DNA of 64,000 bases. Source: Streptomyces sp. NBC_00554. Its GTDB lineage: Bacteria > Actinomycetota > Actinomycetes > Streptomycetales > Streptomycetaceae. The position numbers and the translations under genes are program-made. Positions within the stretch are counted from its first letter, which is position 1. Each line of letters starts with the position of its first letter. The stretch spans positions 2,542,001 to 2,606,000 of the forward strand of contig NZ_CP107799.1 of the NCBI RefSeq assembly GCF_041431135.1. Reading direction: 5' to 3'. Below, piece after piece: positions 8,220 through 19,841 of this stretch. The notes under the pieces were generated by a model that had not been told where the DNA came from, did not search any database, and was given only the letters and a program-made list of their open reading frames with translations.

Positions 8220-8897
8220 TCAGCCTGCCGGTGGCCGTACGAGACCCTTCCCATAGGCGTAACGGACTGCCTGAGCCCGGTCCTTGATCCCCGTCTTGGC
8301 GAAGAGGTTGTTGATGTGAGTCTTCACCGTCGCCGTGGAGACGTGCAACGCGCGGGCGATCTCCTGGTTGGTGAGGCCCTCGGCGATCAGGAGCAGCACT
8401 TCCGTCTCGCGTGCGGTGAGCCCGTCCGGCGCTTCCGGAGGCGCGACCGGCTCCGGCTCCGACAGCCGCTCCAGCAGCCGCCGTTGGACACTCGGCGAGA
8501 GCCCCGCCTCCCCGGAGAGCACACTCCGCACCGCTCTGACGATCTCGTCACCTCCCGCGTCCTTGGTCAGATAGCCCCGCGCCCCCGCTCTGAGCGCGGG
8601 AAACAGAGACTCGTCGTCCTCGTACGTGGTGAGCACGACGACCTGCGTTCCCGGGTACTCGGCACGGATGCGCCGGGTCGCCTCGACACCGTCGCAACGA
8701 GGCATCCGCAGATCCATCAGCACGACGTCCGGGGCGAGTTCGGCGACAAGCGCCACGGCCTCGTCACCGTCTCCGGCCGCACCGACGACCTCGATCCCGG
8801 GCAACAGCCCCAGCAGCATCACGATGCCCTCGCGCACCACGGTCTGGTCGTCCGCCACCACGACCCGCGCCGGTTTCCTCCCCTCCTGATCCGTCAT
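8220..8897 (-). CDS. NarL/LuxR-family response regulator
   Basis: A 225-residue regulator. The receiver has Asp16/Asp17, phosphoacceptor Asp62 (VVLMDLRMP), Thr/Thr near 95 and Lys near 116 (YLTKDA). The LuxR-type HTH spans about 160-220 (LTARETEVLLLIAEGLTNQE, VKTHINNLF). It follows its kinase gene with a four-base overlap and precedes the DUF485/symporter pair by about 100 bases. This suggests the system controls the symporter operon that it heads. Confidence 0.93.
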   Translation of the reverse strand: MTDQEGRKPARVVVADDQTVVREGIVMLLGLLPGIEVVGAAGDGDEAVALVAELAPDVVLMDLRMPRCDGVEATRRIRAEYPGTQVVVLTTYEDDESLFPALRAGARGYLTKDAGGDEIVRAVRSVLSGEAGLSPSVQRRLLERLSEPEPVAPPEAPDGLTARETEVLLLIAEGLTNQEIARALHVSTATVKTHINNLFAKTGIKDRAQAVRYAYGKGLVRPPAG

Positions 8898-10045
8898 ACG
8901 GGCACCTTCAGCGTCACGACGAACCCCTCCTCGTCCGGCCCGGCCTCCAGCGAGCCGCCCAGCAACTCGGCCCGCTCCCTCATGCCGAGCAGACCGTACC
9001 CGGCGCCGGAGCCGCTGAGCTCACCCGACGTCCCGCCCGAGTCCCGTACGCCCAGGGTCACTTCACGCTCGCCGTAGTCCAGCGATATCTGGACCTTGGC
9101 GCCCTGAGCGTGCTTGCGGACGTTCGTCAGAGCTTCCTGAGCGACCCTGCGCACCGCCTGCGAGGCCTCCGCGCGCAACGGCTGCCTTTCACCCGTCACA
9201 GTGACGTCGGCACCGTCGGTCGTGGCGACGAGCTCGCTCAGGAAGTCCTCCAGCGGGGACATCTCGCCGCGCAAGGCGGACAGCGCCTGCCGGGTCTCGG
9301 CAAGCCCCTCCCGTGCCATGCCCCGTGCCGCCACGACCCGTTCGAGGATCGTCTCCCGGTCGGCACCGCGCTCGATGAGCAGACGGGCCGCCTCCAGGTG
9401 CACGAGCTGTGCCGAGAGGCTGTGCGCCAGCACGTCGTGGATCTCCCGCGCGATCCTGCCCCGCTCCGCGAGTGCCGCAGACTCCGCCTCCGCCGCACGC
9501 GCCGCACGCTCCTGAGCCAGCAGTCGCTGCGCACTCCCCCGCGCCTCCGCGTCCAGGCGCAGCACATACCCGGCCAGGGCGAGCCCCACCGTCGTGGCCA
9601 GGGTGGTCAGCCAGACATCGTCGTTGACCACCGCGTACGCCCCCGGCGCCACGGAAGTCGCGGGAAGCGCAGCCGCGAGAGGCAACCGCTCGATGGCGCT
9701 GATGGCGCACCCGCACCACAGCACGAGGGCCGGAACCCGGAATCCGACACTCTGCCCCACCGTGGCGATCCCGAGCAGGAGCGCGAGCAGCCCCAGCGAA
9801 GGCAGCAGGCGGTGTTCAAGCGTGGTCCGCCAGAAGCCCCACGCTGCGACCCCGCACGCCGCGACTCCCAGAACACCCGCCGCGATACCCCAGCCGTGCA
9901 GGTCGCTGTTGGTGAAGGTTGTCCCCAGAAGAATGCCGAAGGCGCCGATGCGCGTGGCCCAGGCGAGCATGCGCCGGGGCCGGGTCAGTTCCGCTCGGGA
10001 CAGCGCCTCGCGAGAGGGCCAGCGCGTCCAGACGTCCGCCGTCAC
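8894..10045 (-). CDS. NarX-like (HisKA_3) sensor histidine kinase
   Basis: A 383-residue membrane kinase. Several hydrophobic segments lie between about 30 and 165, with no large extracytoplasmic domain. These are followed by a dimerisation/phosphoacceptor helix with REIHDVLAHSLS (His203) and a C-terminal HATPase (GYGLLGMRERAELLGGSL). I chose the GTG at 10045: it has AAGGAG five bases upstream and overlaps the preceding stop as GTGA. Such kinases probably sense membrane or intracellular signals. The partner is the downstream LuxR-type regulator. Confidence 0.9.
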   Translation of the reverse strand: MTADVWTRWPSREALSRAELTRPRRMLAWATRIGAFGILLGTTFTNSDLHGWGIAAGVLGVAACGVAAWGFWRTTLEHRLLPSLGLLALLLGIATVGQSVGFRVPALVLWCGCAISAIERLPLAAALPATSVAPGAYAVVNDDVWLTTLATTVGLALAGYVLRLDAEARGSAQRLLAQERAARAAEAESAALAERGRIAREIHDVLAHSLSAQLVHLEAARLLIERGADRETILERVVAARGMAREGLAETRQALSALRGEMSPLEDFLSELVATTDGADVTVTGERQPLRAEASQAVRRVAQEALTNVRKHAQGAKVQISLDYGEREVTLGVRDSGGTSGELSGSGAGYGLLGMRERAELLGGSLEAGPDEEGFVVTLKVPV

Positions 10046-10569
10046 ACACGCTCCTTCCACGGGGCCTGGGGCACGACGTCACCGTACGCCGCGCCCTGCC
10101 GGCTCGCCGGATGCAGGGATTGCGACCGCCAGGCCAGAATTCCGGAGCGGACCAACAGCGTGGCAGCGAGCGCCAGCAGGACCATGGCAGTGGCGTCCTG
10201 ATGCACACCGAGCAGGACACCGATGCCGAACAGCCCCACGCGCAGACCTATACCAACACCCCACACGACCACGCTTGCCCTGGTGCCCTTGCCCCACACC
10301 GAGCCGTCCGGCGCCGTCCATATCCGCGTCGTCCACGCCCAACCGGCTCCAGTGGCAAGGCCCATGAGCAGCTCCGCGCCAAGCAGGAAAATCGCCTCCG
10401 CCTGGTGGTGAGGGTCGATCACCCCCGGCTCTCGCAGAGCTATGAAACCCAGAACGGCAGGCAGGATCCACCAGCGCCTGTCCGCACTGATCCTCTGCGC
10501 GCGGAACTGCCGCACGATCACCAGCACGACAACGGCGAAGATCGCCAAGGCATCGACCAGCCCAGACAT
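10042..10569 (-). CDS. small membrane protein at head of two-component operon
   Basis: A 175-residue protein with four or five hydrophobic segments (for example ALAIFAVVVLVIV at 7-19, and others around 40-70, 105-130 and 135-155). It somewhat resembles CcdC/DUF1453-like membrane proteins; I do not recognise a function. The ATG at 10569 has GGAGG five bases upstream, whereas the 46 residues encoded further upstream in frame look non-coding. Its stop overlaps the kinase start by four bases, so it may work with the kinase as a membrane partner or sensor subunit. Confidence 0.7.
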   Translation of the reverse strand: MSGLVDALAIFAVVVLVIVRQFRAQRISADRRWWILPAVLGFIALREPGVIDPHHQAEAIFLLGAELLMGLATGAGWAWTTRIWTAPDGSVWGKGTRASVVVWGVGIGLRVGLFGIGVLLGVHQDATAMVLLALAATLLVRSGILAWRSQSLHPASRQGAAYGDVVPQAPWKERV

Positions 10570-11101
10570 CACGGCCTCCGTGGACGAAGAAGAGCGAGTG
10601 CCGACAGCGGGAGCTGTCGACGCCTTCGACGCTACGGAAAATGGCTGGTCAGCGGATCGGAGCCAGGGTGGACCACAGGTGGATCTCCACCCAGACCAAA
10701 CCTCCACCCACGGGTGGAGCCTCTCACCACACGGCTGCCGGCCCAGGACGTTTTTCGCCCCCTCCGCCCCTACCCAACCCGTACCCGGGGGCTCCGCCCC
10801 CAGACCCCCGTTCGCCCGAAGGGCTCGTCCTCAAACGCCGGACGGGCTGAAACCCCAGCCCCGACGAGAGGGTGGGGCAACGCGATGGCGCTACGTGCCC
10901 CCACCGAAAACGCACCCGCAGCCGCCCACCGGCGGAAGGGGCCGGGGGCCGGTACATCAAATGCCCGTCGCGTACGTTCGCGTCACCGGACGCTTCACTG
11001 CTCGGCCAAGGTCTGATCCGTCGGCGACGGGCGGATGTACCGGCCCCCGGCCCCGACCCACCACCCAACCGCAGCCGCCAGCCGCAGCCCAGCAGCCGCG
11101 C
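10570..11101. other. 532-bp intergenic region between operon start and parE end
   Basis: Contains the presumed promoter of the membrane-protein/kinase operon near its right-hand gene and a dispersed Streptomyces-type repeat (10752-10860, listed separately). I see no convincing gene in it. Confidence 0.5.
10752..10860. repeat. dispersed Streptomyces intergenic repeat
   Basis: Carries the hallmark pieces GGGGGCTCCGCCCCC (hairpin, about 10787-10801), AGACCCCCG and CCTCAAACGCCGGACGGGCT. I recognise these as belonging to a family found many times in Streptomyces intergenic regions. It can fold into hairpins and lies downstream of parE. Its function is unknown. Confidence 0.7.
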
Positions 11102-13225
<2,124 letters not shown>

Positions 13226-13667
13226 GCGGTTCGCTCCTCGCTGAATTTCAAATGGGGCCCTTTTGGGTAAGGGCCGGGCTTCGGTCCCCGCTGAGAGGGT
13301 ACCGAGGCCTGGTAGAGCCGTTGTAACGCCACCCTCGCACGAACTCACACTAGTCCAGGATCGTATGGGTGTTCGATCCCTCGATGGAGTGAAGTACATA
13401 TCACGTTCCCTTCGGGGCATGAACCATTTAGGCTCCGGGCACGTCCTCATGAACAACCGGCAAGCCAGCCGGGAGGACCGACCCCCTGACAGACAGCGCG
13501 AACCCGTAAGACACGAAGACACGCAATACGGCCCATTCGCCGCCACCTGGCAGCAGACAGCCGCCCCGGAGAGAAATTTTCGAGGAAAAGCCACGAGCGG
13601 GAACGTTTTCGGCCTGGTTGGATGTTGACCCTGGTACGACAGCTCGTCGAGCTAGAGAAGAGGCGAC
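13226..13667. other. 442-bp divergent intergenic region (parE / DUF7455)
   Basis: Separates the parE start from the small DUF7455 gene and must hold both promoters. It includes a relatively AT-rich stretch (about 13350-13440). I could not assign -35/-10 pairs with confidence, and the open frames through it look non-coding. Confidence 0.4.
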
Positions 13668-13898
13668 GTGACTACTGTTCTGACCCCCGCGAGCCCGCTG
13701 ACGGCCGCTGACCGCTGCGACCGTTGCGGCGCCCAGGCATATCTGCGCGTCGTCCTCCTGAGCGGCGGAGAACTGCTCTTCTGCGCCCACCACGGTCGCA
13801 AGTTCGAGCCGGAACTCAAGAAGATCGCCGCTGAGATACAGGACGAGACGGAGCGACTGACGTCCGTTCCGGAAAGCGTCAACGACGAAGAACGCTGA
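13668..13898 (+). CDS. small zinc-ribbon-like protein (DUF7455)
   Basis: A 76-residue conserved actinobacterial protein of unknown function. It has a CDRC pair (Cys17, Cys20) and a second FCAHH pair (Cys39, His41/42), the spacing of a small zinc ribbon. A charged helical C-terminus follows. The GTG at 13668 follows AGAAGAGG. It is transcribed away from parE and ends before a strong hairpin. A nucleic-acid or transcription-related role would be a guess. Confidence 0.8.
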   Translation: MTTVLTPASPLTAADRCDRCGAQAYLRVVLLSGGELLFCAHHGRKFEPELKKIAAEIQDETERLTSVPESVNDEER

Positions 13899-13940
13899 CA
13901 CTTCGCATCAACGACGAGCGGGTGCCGGCATCAGGCCGGT

Positions 13941-13984
13941 GTACGGGCGGCCACTCCCTGGACACAGGGAGTGGCCGCCCGTAC
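13941..13984. terminator. strong bidirectional terminator
   Basis: Perfect 20-bp stem (13941-13960 with 13965-13984) around the loop GACA, between the convergent DUF7455 and protease genes. It lacks a U-tract on either side, as is common in Streptomyces. Confidence 0.85.
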
Positions 13985-14007
13985 TCGTACCGCGTCACAG
14001 GTAGCGC

Positions 14008-14826
14008 TCAGCGTTTCCCGCCGAGCCTCCGGACGACATCGGAGACCCGCGTGTAGACACCGGGGCTCCCGGCCCGCCCACAGCCGCTCCCCCACGACAC
14101 CAGGCCGATGAGCCGCCCCTGGGCGACCAGTGGCCCGCCGCTGTCCCCCTGGCAGGCGTCCCGCCCGCCCGTGAGCTCCCCGGCGCACAGCATGGACGCC
14201 GCCTGGTAGGTGCCGACCGCGCTGCCCGGATAGGCGCCCCCACAGGCGGCATCGGGGAGCACAGTCACACGCGCGGCCCGCAGACTGCGCGCGTAGTCGC
14301 CGCCGCCCGTCGTATCGCCCCAGCCGTAGACCACGGCGGCCGTACCCGGCGCGTACGCGGCGTCTCCAGCCGGCGCCATACGGGCGACCGAGCTCTCGGG
14401 AAGCGGCGCGGCGAGGGTGAGCACGCCGAAGTCCCCGGCGTTCGTATAGCTGTCGTACTGGGGGTTGACCCAGATGCCGCTCACCGGGATCTCCTTGCCG
14501 CCGCCCGACAGCAGGTCTCCCCGGCCGGCGATGACCTTCAGGTCGCGGACCTGCTGCGGTGGCGCCCCCAGCACGTCCGTCCCCAGGCAATGGGCCGCGG
14601 TCAGGACCGTGGACGGGCTGATCACCACGCCTCCGCAGAACTGGCCCGCGCGCGTACCTCCGAACCGGTCACGGCTGGACAGCGCCACCGTCCACGGAGT
14701 CTCGGAGATCTCGACCGGATAGCCGCCGATGATGATGCTGTCGGCCGCCACCGGGGCGGGGGAAGCCAGCGGTATCGCGACCGCAGCGGCCGCGAGGGCC
14801 AGTGCGGAGGCAAGGGGACGGCGCAT
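14008..14826 (-). CDS. secreted trypsin-like serine protease
   Basis: S1-family protease of 272 residues. The signal peptide is 1-28 (MRRP, hydrophobic AL/AV core, PAPVAA before the cleavage). The mature part has IIGGYPVEI, and catalytic His79 (LTAAHC), Asp132 (GDFGVLTL) and Ser229 (GDSGGP). Asp223, six residues before the Ser, predicts trypsin-like Lys/Arg specificity. Cysteine pairs suit chymotrypsin-type disulfides. It is probably exported through Sec. It stands between two hairpins, so it is probably monocistronic. Confidence 0.93.
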   Translation of the reverse strand: MRRPLASALALAAAAVAIPLASPAPVAADSIIIGGYPVEISETPWTVALSSRDRFGGTRAGQFCGGVVISPSTVLTAAHCLGTDVLGAPPQQVRDLKVIAGRGDLLSGGGKEIPVSGIWVNPQYDSYTNAGDFGVLTLAAPLPESSVARMAPAGDAAYAPGTAAVVYGWGDTTGGGDYARSLRAARVTVLPDAACGGAYPGSAVGTYQAASMLCAGELTGGRDACQGDSGGPLVAQGRLIGLVSWGSGCGRAGSPGVYTRVSDVVRRLGGKR

Positions 14827-14902
14827 GCGCGCTCCTCACTCTGGGATGGTCATGGAAAACCCAGAGTGATCCAGCACACGGGGACTCGCACTCCGCGCAC
14901 GG

Positions 14903-14942
14903 ACTGAGGGCCCGGCTCCCCCGTGGGAGTCGGGCCCTCAGT
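14903..14942. terminator. hairpin terminator downstream of hrdB
   Basis: The 18-bp stem (14903-14920 with 14925-14942) has a single G.U-type mismatch and a four-base loop. It sits 16 bases past the hrdB stop and upstream of the protease gene, so it should end the hrdB transcript. Confidence 0.8.
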
Positions 14943-14958
14943 GACGTACGGCCGAGAC

Positions 14959-16497
14959 CTAGTCGAGGTAGTCGCGCAGCACCTGCGAGCGCGACGGGTG
15001 ACGCAGCTTCGACATCGTCTTGGACTCGATCTGGCGGATCCGCTCGCGCGTCACGCCGTACACCTTGCCGATCTCGTCGAGGGTCTTCGGCTGACCGTCG
15101 GTGAGACCGAAGCGCATCGAGACGACGCCCGCCTCGCGCTCGGACAGGGTGTCGAGAACGGAGTGCAACTGCTCCTGGAGGAGCGTGAAGCTGACCGCGT
15201 CGGCCGGGACGACGGCTTCGGAGTCCTCGATGAGGTCACCGAACTCGCTGTCGCCGTCCTCACCCAGGGGGGTGTGGAGGGAGATCGGCTCACGGCCGTA
15301 CTTCTGGACCTCGATGACCTTTTCAGGGGTCATGTCGAGCTCCTTGGCCAGCTCCTCCGGGGTGGGCTCGCGGCCCAGGTCCTGGAGCATCTGGCGCTGC
15401 ACGCGCGCGAGCTTGTTGATGACCTCGACCATGTGCACCGGGATACGGATGGTGCGGGCCTGGTCGGCCATGGCGCGGGTGATCGCCTGACGGATCCACC
15501 AGGTGGCGTACGTGGAGAACTTGTAGCCCTTGGTGTAGTCGAACTTCTCGACCGCGCGGATCAGACCGAGGTTGCCCTCCTGGATGAGGTCCAGGAAGAG
15601 CATGCCGCGGCCGGTGTAGCGCTTGGCCAGGGAGACCACCAGGCGGAGGTTGGCCTCCAGGAGGTGGTTCTTGGCGCGGCGCCCGTCCTCGGCGATGATC
15701 TCCAGCTCGCGCTTGAGCTTCGGCGCGAGCTTGTCGGCGTTGGCCAGCTTGTCCTCGGCGAACAGACCGGCCTCGATGCGCTTGGCGAGCTCGACCTCCT
15801 GCTCGGCGTTGAGGAGGGGGACCTTGCCGATCTGCTTGAGGTAGTCCTTGACCGGGTCGGCGGTGGCACCGGCCACGGCGACCTGCTGGGCCGGCGCGTC
15901 GTCCTCGTCGTCGTCGGAGAGGACGAAGCCCTTGTTCTCGGCCCCCTCCTCTTCCTCTTCGCCGGGCTTGCCGCCGGGGGTCTCCTCGGCCGCCTCGTCG
16001 TCGACCAGCTCCGCGTCGTCCTTCTTGGCGGTGGTCTTCTTCGCTACAGCCTTCTTGGCGACCGTCTTCTTGGCGACGGTCTTCTTGGCGGTCGCCTTCT
16101 TGGCAGCGGCCTTCTGGGCGGTCGCGTCCTCAGCCGGGTCGTCGGCGGCGGGCACGGCCGGGGCGGCGGTGGCGGTGGCCTTCTTGGTGGTCACCGTCTT
16201 CGCCGCGACCGTCTTGGTGGCGGTGCGCTTGGCCGGACTCTTCGCTGCGACGCTCTTTCGGGGGCGCTTTGGCTCCGCGGCACTGACCATCAGCGTCACA
16301 CCCTCTTCCTCGAGGATCTGGTTGAGGCTGCGCAGTACGTTCTTCCACTGAGTGGCCGGAATCTGGTCAGCTTCGAAGGCCCGACGCACGTCATCGCCGG
16401 CGATCTGCCCCTCAGCCTTTCCCCGCTCGATGAGCGCCATGACAGAGACGGACTCGGCGATCTCCGGCGGGAGCGTACGGGATGTGCTGGCCGACAC
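14959..16497 (-). CDS. hrdB: RNA polymerase principal sigma factor HrdB
   Basis: Housekeeping sigma-70 factor (512 residues) directing RNA polymerase to most promoters. Region 1.1-like sequence (about 18-72) is followed by a Lys/Ala/Thr-rich repetitive segment (about 75-165) and an acidic stretch (about 165-200) typical of Streptomyces HrdB. Region 1.2 begins at [11 protein letters not shown]. Region 2 contains [19 protein letters not shown] and [14 protein letters not shown]. Region 4.2 contains [20 protein letters not shown], ending in VLRDYLD. I chose the GTG at 16497 with GAGAGG six bases upstream; this matches the N-terminus [16 protein letters not shown] that I remember for HrdB. Confidence 0.97.
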   Translation of the reverse strand: MSASTSRTLPPEIAESVSVMALIERGKAEGQIAGDDVRRAFEADQIPATQWKNVLRSLNQILEEEGVTLMVSAAEPKRPRKSVAAKSPAKRTATKTVAAKTVTTKKATATAAPAVPAADDPAEDATAQKAAAKKATAKKTVAKKTVAKKAVAKKTTAKKDDAELVDDEAAEETPGGKPGEEEEEGAENKGFVLSDDDEDDAPAQQVAVAGATADPVKDYLKQIGKVPLLNAEQEVELAKRIEAGLFAEDKLANADKLAPKLKRELEIIAEDGRRAKNHLLEANLRLVVSLAKRYTGRGMLFLDLIQEGNLGLIRAVEKFDYTKGYKFSTYATWWIRQAITRAMADQARTIRIPVHMVEVINKLARVQRQMLQDLGREPTPEELAKELDMTPEKVIEVQKYGREPISLHTPLGEDGDSEFGDLIEDSEAVVPADAVSFTLLQEQLHSVLDTLSEREAGVVSMRFGLTDGQPKTLDEIGKVYGVTRERIRQIESKTMSKLRHPSRSQVLRDYLD

Positions 16498-16905
16498 GAA
16501 CAACCTCTCGGAACGTTGGAAAACGGCTTCCGGCCCCGTCCACTACGGACAGGAGCCGACGACCGCCGACTTGGGGATGGGCCGACGGCGCGGGCGGGGG
16601 CCTGGAAGATGCACAGCGCCATGAACGGCGTCTGTATTCCCTCCTCGGCTGCCACCTCTTAGGTCATCGCGCTGCCTCGACGAGCGTTACGCCCAATCTG
16701 CGTGGCCCGAGTCACACCCCGTAAGCGCGCAAAAGCGGCCAGATACGGTCAGAGAAGGTCAGCCGATGGGCCCGCCGCCCCATCACACCGCCGGACCCCG
16801 CCAGGTCCAAGAAGGATCCGACGGGGTCCCGTGGGAGATGGTTCGCCGGCCAGGCGATGCCACGAGAGAGCACACGCCCCCGACCGTGTCGCCCTCGATG
16901 CGCGG
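16498..16905. other. 408-bp hrdB upstream/leader region
   Basis: Holds the hrdB promoters and leader, and the 3' end of the FadR-type gene. I could not assign promoter elements confidently. The open frames through it are shadows without ribosome sites. Confidence 0.4.
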
Positions 16906-17793
16906 TCAGTGCTCGCGCGGCGCGGGCACCACGCGCTCCACCTCGGGATGGACGGTGAGCAGTTGGCGCATGGCCGCTTCGGCCGCTGCGCCGTCCGCCG
17001 CGGCGAGGGCGTCGACGATCCGGGCGTGGTGCCCCAGGGAGGCTTCGTTCGGCCGGTCGCAGCCGGTGACGGGGTTGCCGGAGACCTGCAGCGCGGCCGA
17101 CACGATCCCGGAGAGGTGCTCCAGCATCCGGTTGCCCGCGAGCTGGATGAGCAGCGCGTGGAACTCCGCGTCGGCCCGCGAGAAGGTGAGGGAGTCACCC
17201 TGCGCCATGGAATGGCCCATGATCTCGACCATGTCGCCGAGCCGCTGCTGGACATCCTCGCGCCCGTGACCCGCGGCAAGACGCGCGGCGAGCGGCTCGA
17301 TCGTCCAGCGCAGCTCGCTCAGCTCACGCCGCTGATCGTCGCGCTGCGGTCCGAAGGCCCGCCATTCGATGATGTCCGGGTCGAGGAGATTCCAGTCACT
17401 GACCGGGCGTACCCGCGTACCGACGTTGGGGCGGGCGCTGACCAGTCCCTTCGCCTCCAGGACGCGGAGCGATTCACGAACGACGGTGCGGGAGACCTCG
17501 AACCGCTGACCGATCTCCTCGGGAACGAGCGGGCGGTCCGCGCCCAGGTCGCCGGAGACGATCATCTGGCCGAGCTGCTGGACGAGTTGACCGTGCAGCC
17601 CGCGTCCGCGGCTGCCCGCGGCACGCCGGCCCACACGGCCCAGCTCAGGTTCCGCACTCTCCCAGGCGGGGGGACCCACGCGGCCGGCACCAGGGGCCTC
17701 GGCATAGGGATAGCGGTCGAGTTCGCCCGGGCCGGCCAGGCCGGAGTCTGCGGAGCGGGCGGCGGTCATCATGGTCTGCGCAAGGGTACTCAC
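16906..17793 (-). CDS. FadR/GntR-family transcriptional regulator
   Basis: A 295-residue regulator. A poorly conserved N-terminal extension (about 1-65) precedes a winged-helix HTH (about 70-140: LVQQLGQMIVSGDL, LVPEEIGQRFEVSRTVVRES, LEAKGLVSARPNVGTRV). An all-helical FCD effector domain (about 165-285) has the metal/acid-binding style residues ADAEFHALLI and GHHARIVDAL. FCD proteins usually bind organic acids or sugar acids. I use the GTG at 17793 (STLAQTMMTAARS follows), which I recall as the conserved start, although its ribosome site (AAAGGA) is close. It lies upstream of hrdB in the same direction. Confidence 0.88.
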   Translation of the reverse strand: MSTLAQTMMTAARSADSGLAGPGELDRYPYAEAPGAGRVGPPAWESAEPELGRVGRRAAGSRGRGLHGQLVQQLGQMIVSGDLGADRPLVPEEIGQRFEVSRTVVRESLRVLEAKGLVSARPNVGTRVRPVSDWNLLDPDIIEWRAFGPQRDDQRRELSELRWTIEPLAARLAAGHGREDVQQRLGDMVEIMGHSMAQGDSLTFSRADAEFHALLIQLAGNRMLEHLSGIVSAALQVSGNPVTGCDRPNEASLGHHARIVDALAAADGAAAEAAMRQLLTVHPEVERVVPAPREH

Positions 17794-17955
17794 GGATCCT
17801 TTGTCGGCGCTGTCTCCAACTCCCTTGAGGTCTTTGGTGAAAAGCACACGAAAGGGTGATCGCTCACCCCGTCGCAATTGACGCCTTATCGGAAAGAAAT
17901 GGGCGTTCTCCGGGGAGTTGTGCGCACCACGGAACCGGAAGGGCGCCGCAGGTCG

Positions 17956-19716
17956 TCATCGGACCCTGCTCCGCAGTGTCGTGAGCAGATATGCGCAGAG
18001 CAGAGCGGTCAGCGACAACATCAGCGCACCGCCGACAGGTTGGGCGACCATCCGCACCCCGGCCGCCAGATAGCGCTCTCCTCCGAACGGCCACTGCATC
18101 AGCACCAGCTCCCGCAGCCTTCCGGAGAACCCGGCCGCGGTCCGCACAGACGGCCCCTCCAAGGCCTTTTGTACGAGGGGTACGACGAGGATCGGCACGG
18201 CGAGCACCGCGGCGAGCCCGGCGGTCGTGGACCGGAAGATGCCCGAGGCCAGCACACCAGCCCAGGCGCAGCCCACCACAAGGCCGGTCCAACTCGCGCT
18301 CAGGGACAGCCAGTCGGCGGGAACTCCGGTGAGCTCCCGTCCGTAGACGAGATAGAGCGCTTCGAGGTCGCATCCGATGGTGAGAAGAGCCAGCATCAGC
18401 GCGGTGACCGAGGCGACGAGGAGTTTGGCGGCGAGCAGTCCCAGGCGGCGGGGGACGGTGCCGCGGTCCGCGGCCAGGGCGGGGTGGCGGAACTCGTCGC
18501 CGAAGGCGATCGCGCCGAGCAGTCCCGCGCCGAGCGCGGCGGGCGGCAGCGGGAGCTCCTGCGGCCAGGCGGCCAGCAGGCGCGGCTGGGGCGTGTGACC
18601 GATTCTGGCCAGCAGCACGGACAGGAGGGCCGAGACGGCGAGGACGGCGACCGTGGTGAGGTATCCGGTGCCGACTCCGGCTGCGCGGCGCAGTTCGTAG
18701 CGCAGGGGGCGCAGGGGGCTGGGCGCCTGGCGCACGGCGATGGGCGGTGGGAGGGGCGACAGGCCGTCCACGGTCGGCGTCCCGGCCGGGCGCGGCTCGT
18801 CGCCAGGGTGCGCGTCGCCCTCGGCCGGCGGCGCGGCGACAGGCCCCATGTCGCCGATCTCGTCGGCGAGTTGGTGTACGAGGACGCCGTGCCGGAAGGC
18901 GGTCTCGCCGACGTCGGCACACGTGCTGCCGTACACCGAGAGCCGGTTTCCGTCCTCGCGCACGATCTCGACGGAACGCCGCGCGGTGCGGGCCTCCTTT
19001 GTCAGCAGGGCACCGAGCCGGGCGGCGTGCGGGCTGCGGACGGCGACTCGGGGCCGCAGCCGGGTACGAGCGAAGTCCGCGACCTCCTGGTCGGCGACGA
19101 GTCGGCCCGCTTCCAGCGTGACGACACGGTCGGCGGTGTGCGCGGCCTCCTTCGGGTCGTCCGTGGTGAACAGCACCGTGCCGCCCTGAGCCGCATGCGC
19201 GCGCAGAATCCCGTGCAGCCAACGGCCTTCGCGGGCGGAGAGCCCATCGGCCGGGTCGTCGAGGACGAGGGTGTGCGGGTCGGACAACAGTGCGCACGCC
19301 AGACCGAGGCGCCGGTCCATGCCACGCGACAGCGTGCCCAGGCGCTCGTCGCGCAGGCTGACGAGGCCGACCACTTCAAGGACTTCGTCGGCGCGCCGTA
19401 CGGGCACACCGGCGGCGGCGCACAGCATGCGGAGCTGACCACGGACGGTCCGCGCCGGATGGCCCGGCACCTCGCCCAGGAGTACGCCGACTTCGCGCGA
19501 CGGGTGAGCGATCCGGTGCAGCGGCCGGCCTCTGAAGTAGGTGATTCCGCGGCCCTGTTGGAGTTCGAGCAGGAGCTTCAGCACCGTCGTCTTGCCCGCG
19601 CCCGGGGCTCCGACGATCGCTGTGACCCGGCCCCCGCGCGCCTCGAAGGACACGTCGTCGACGGCGGGCGGAAGCTCCTTGCGGGGGTTGCTGGTCAGTC
19701 CGATGGCCTGGATCAC
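17956..19716 (-). CDS. fused ABC-2 exporter: ATPase and permease in one chain
   Basis: A 586-residue protein joining an ATP-binding domain (about 1-215) to a membrane domain with six hydrophobic segments (about 330-586). The junction is a hydrophilic linker. Walker A is intact (GAPGAGKT, about 36-43). The signature is LSRGM, Walker B ends LVLDDP with Asp where the catalytic Glu is expected, and the H-loop reads FTTDDP without its His. ATP hydrolysis may therefore be altered. The substrate is unknown. The GTG at 19716 is preceded by TATCTT seven bases upstream, which could be a -10 for a leaderless transcript; a TTG lies three codons upstream. Confidence 0.85.
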   Translation of the reverse strand: MIQAIGLTSNPRKELPPAVDDVSFEARGGRVTAIVGAPGAGKTTVLKLLLELQQGRGITYFRGRPLHRIAHPSREVGVLLGEVPGHPARTVRGQLRMLCAAAGVPVRRADEVLEVVGLVSLRDERLGTLSRGMDRRLGLACALLSDPHTLVLDDPADGLSAREGRWLHGILRAHAAQGGTVLFTTDDPKEAAHTADRVVTLEAGRLVADQEVADFARTRLRPRVAVRSPHAARLGALLTKEARTARRSVEIVREDGNRLSVYGSTCADVGETAFRHGVLVHQLADEIGDMGPVAAPPAEGDAHPGDEPRPAGTPTVDGLSPLPPPIAVRQAPSPLRPLRYELRRAAGVGTGYLTTVAVLAVSALLSVLLARIGHTPQPRLLAAWPQELPLPPAALGAGLLGAIAFGDEFRHPALAADRGTVPRRLGLLAAKLLVASVTALMLALLTIGCDLEALYLVYGRELTGVPADWLSLSASWTGLVVGCAWAGVLASGIFRSTTAGLAAVLAVPILVVPLVQKALEGPSVRTAAGFSGRLRELVLMQWPFGGERYLAAGVRMVAQPVGGALMLSLTALLCAYLLTTLRSRVR

Positions 19717-19841
19717 CCGAAGCAAGATAGCGCGAAATGTCTGTTTTTTCGGGCACCTTGAGGCTCGTCTCGGACGGAACTCGGGGCGCTCGCGGGCACA
19801 CTCCGGTCCTCGACGCCCGGACCTGCGTTCTCCGCTCTTCG

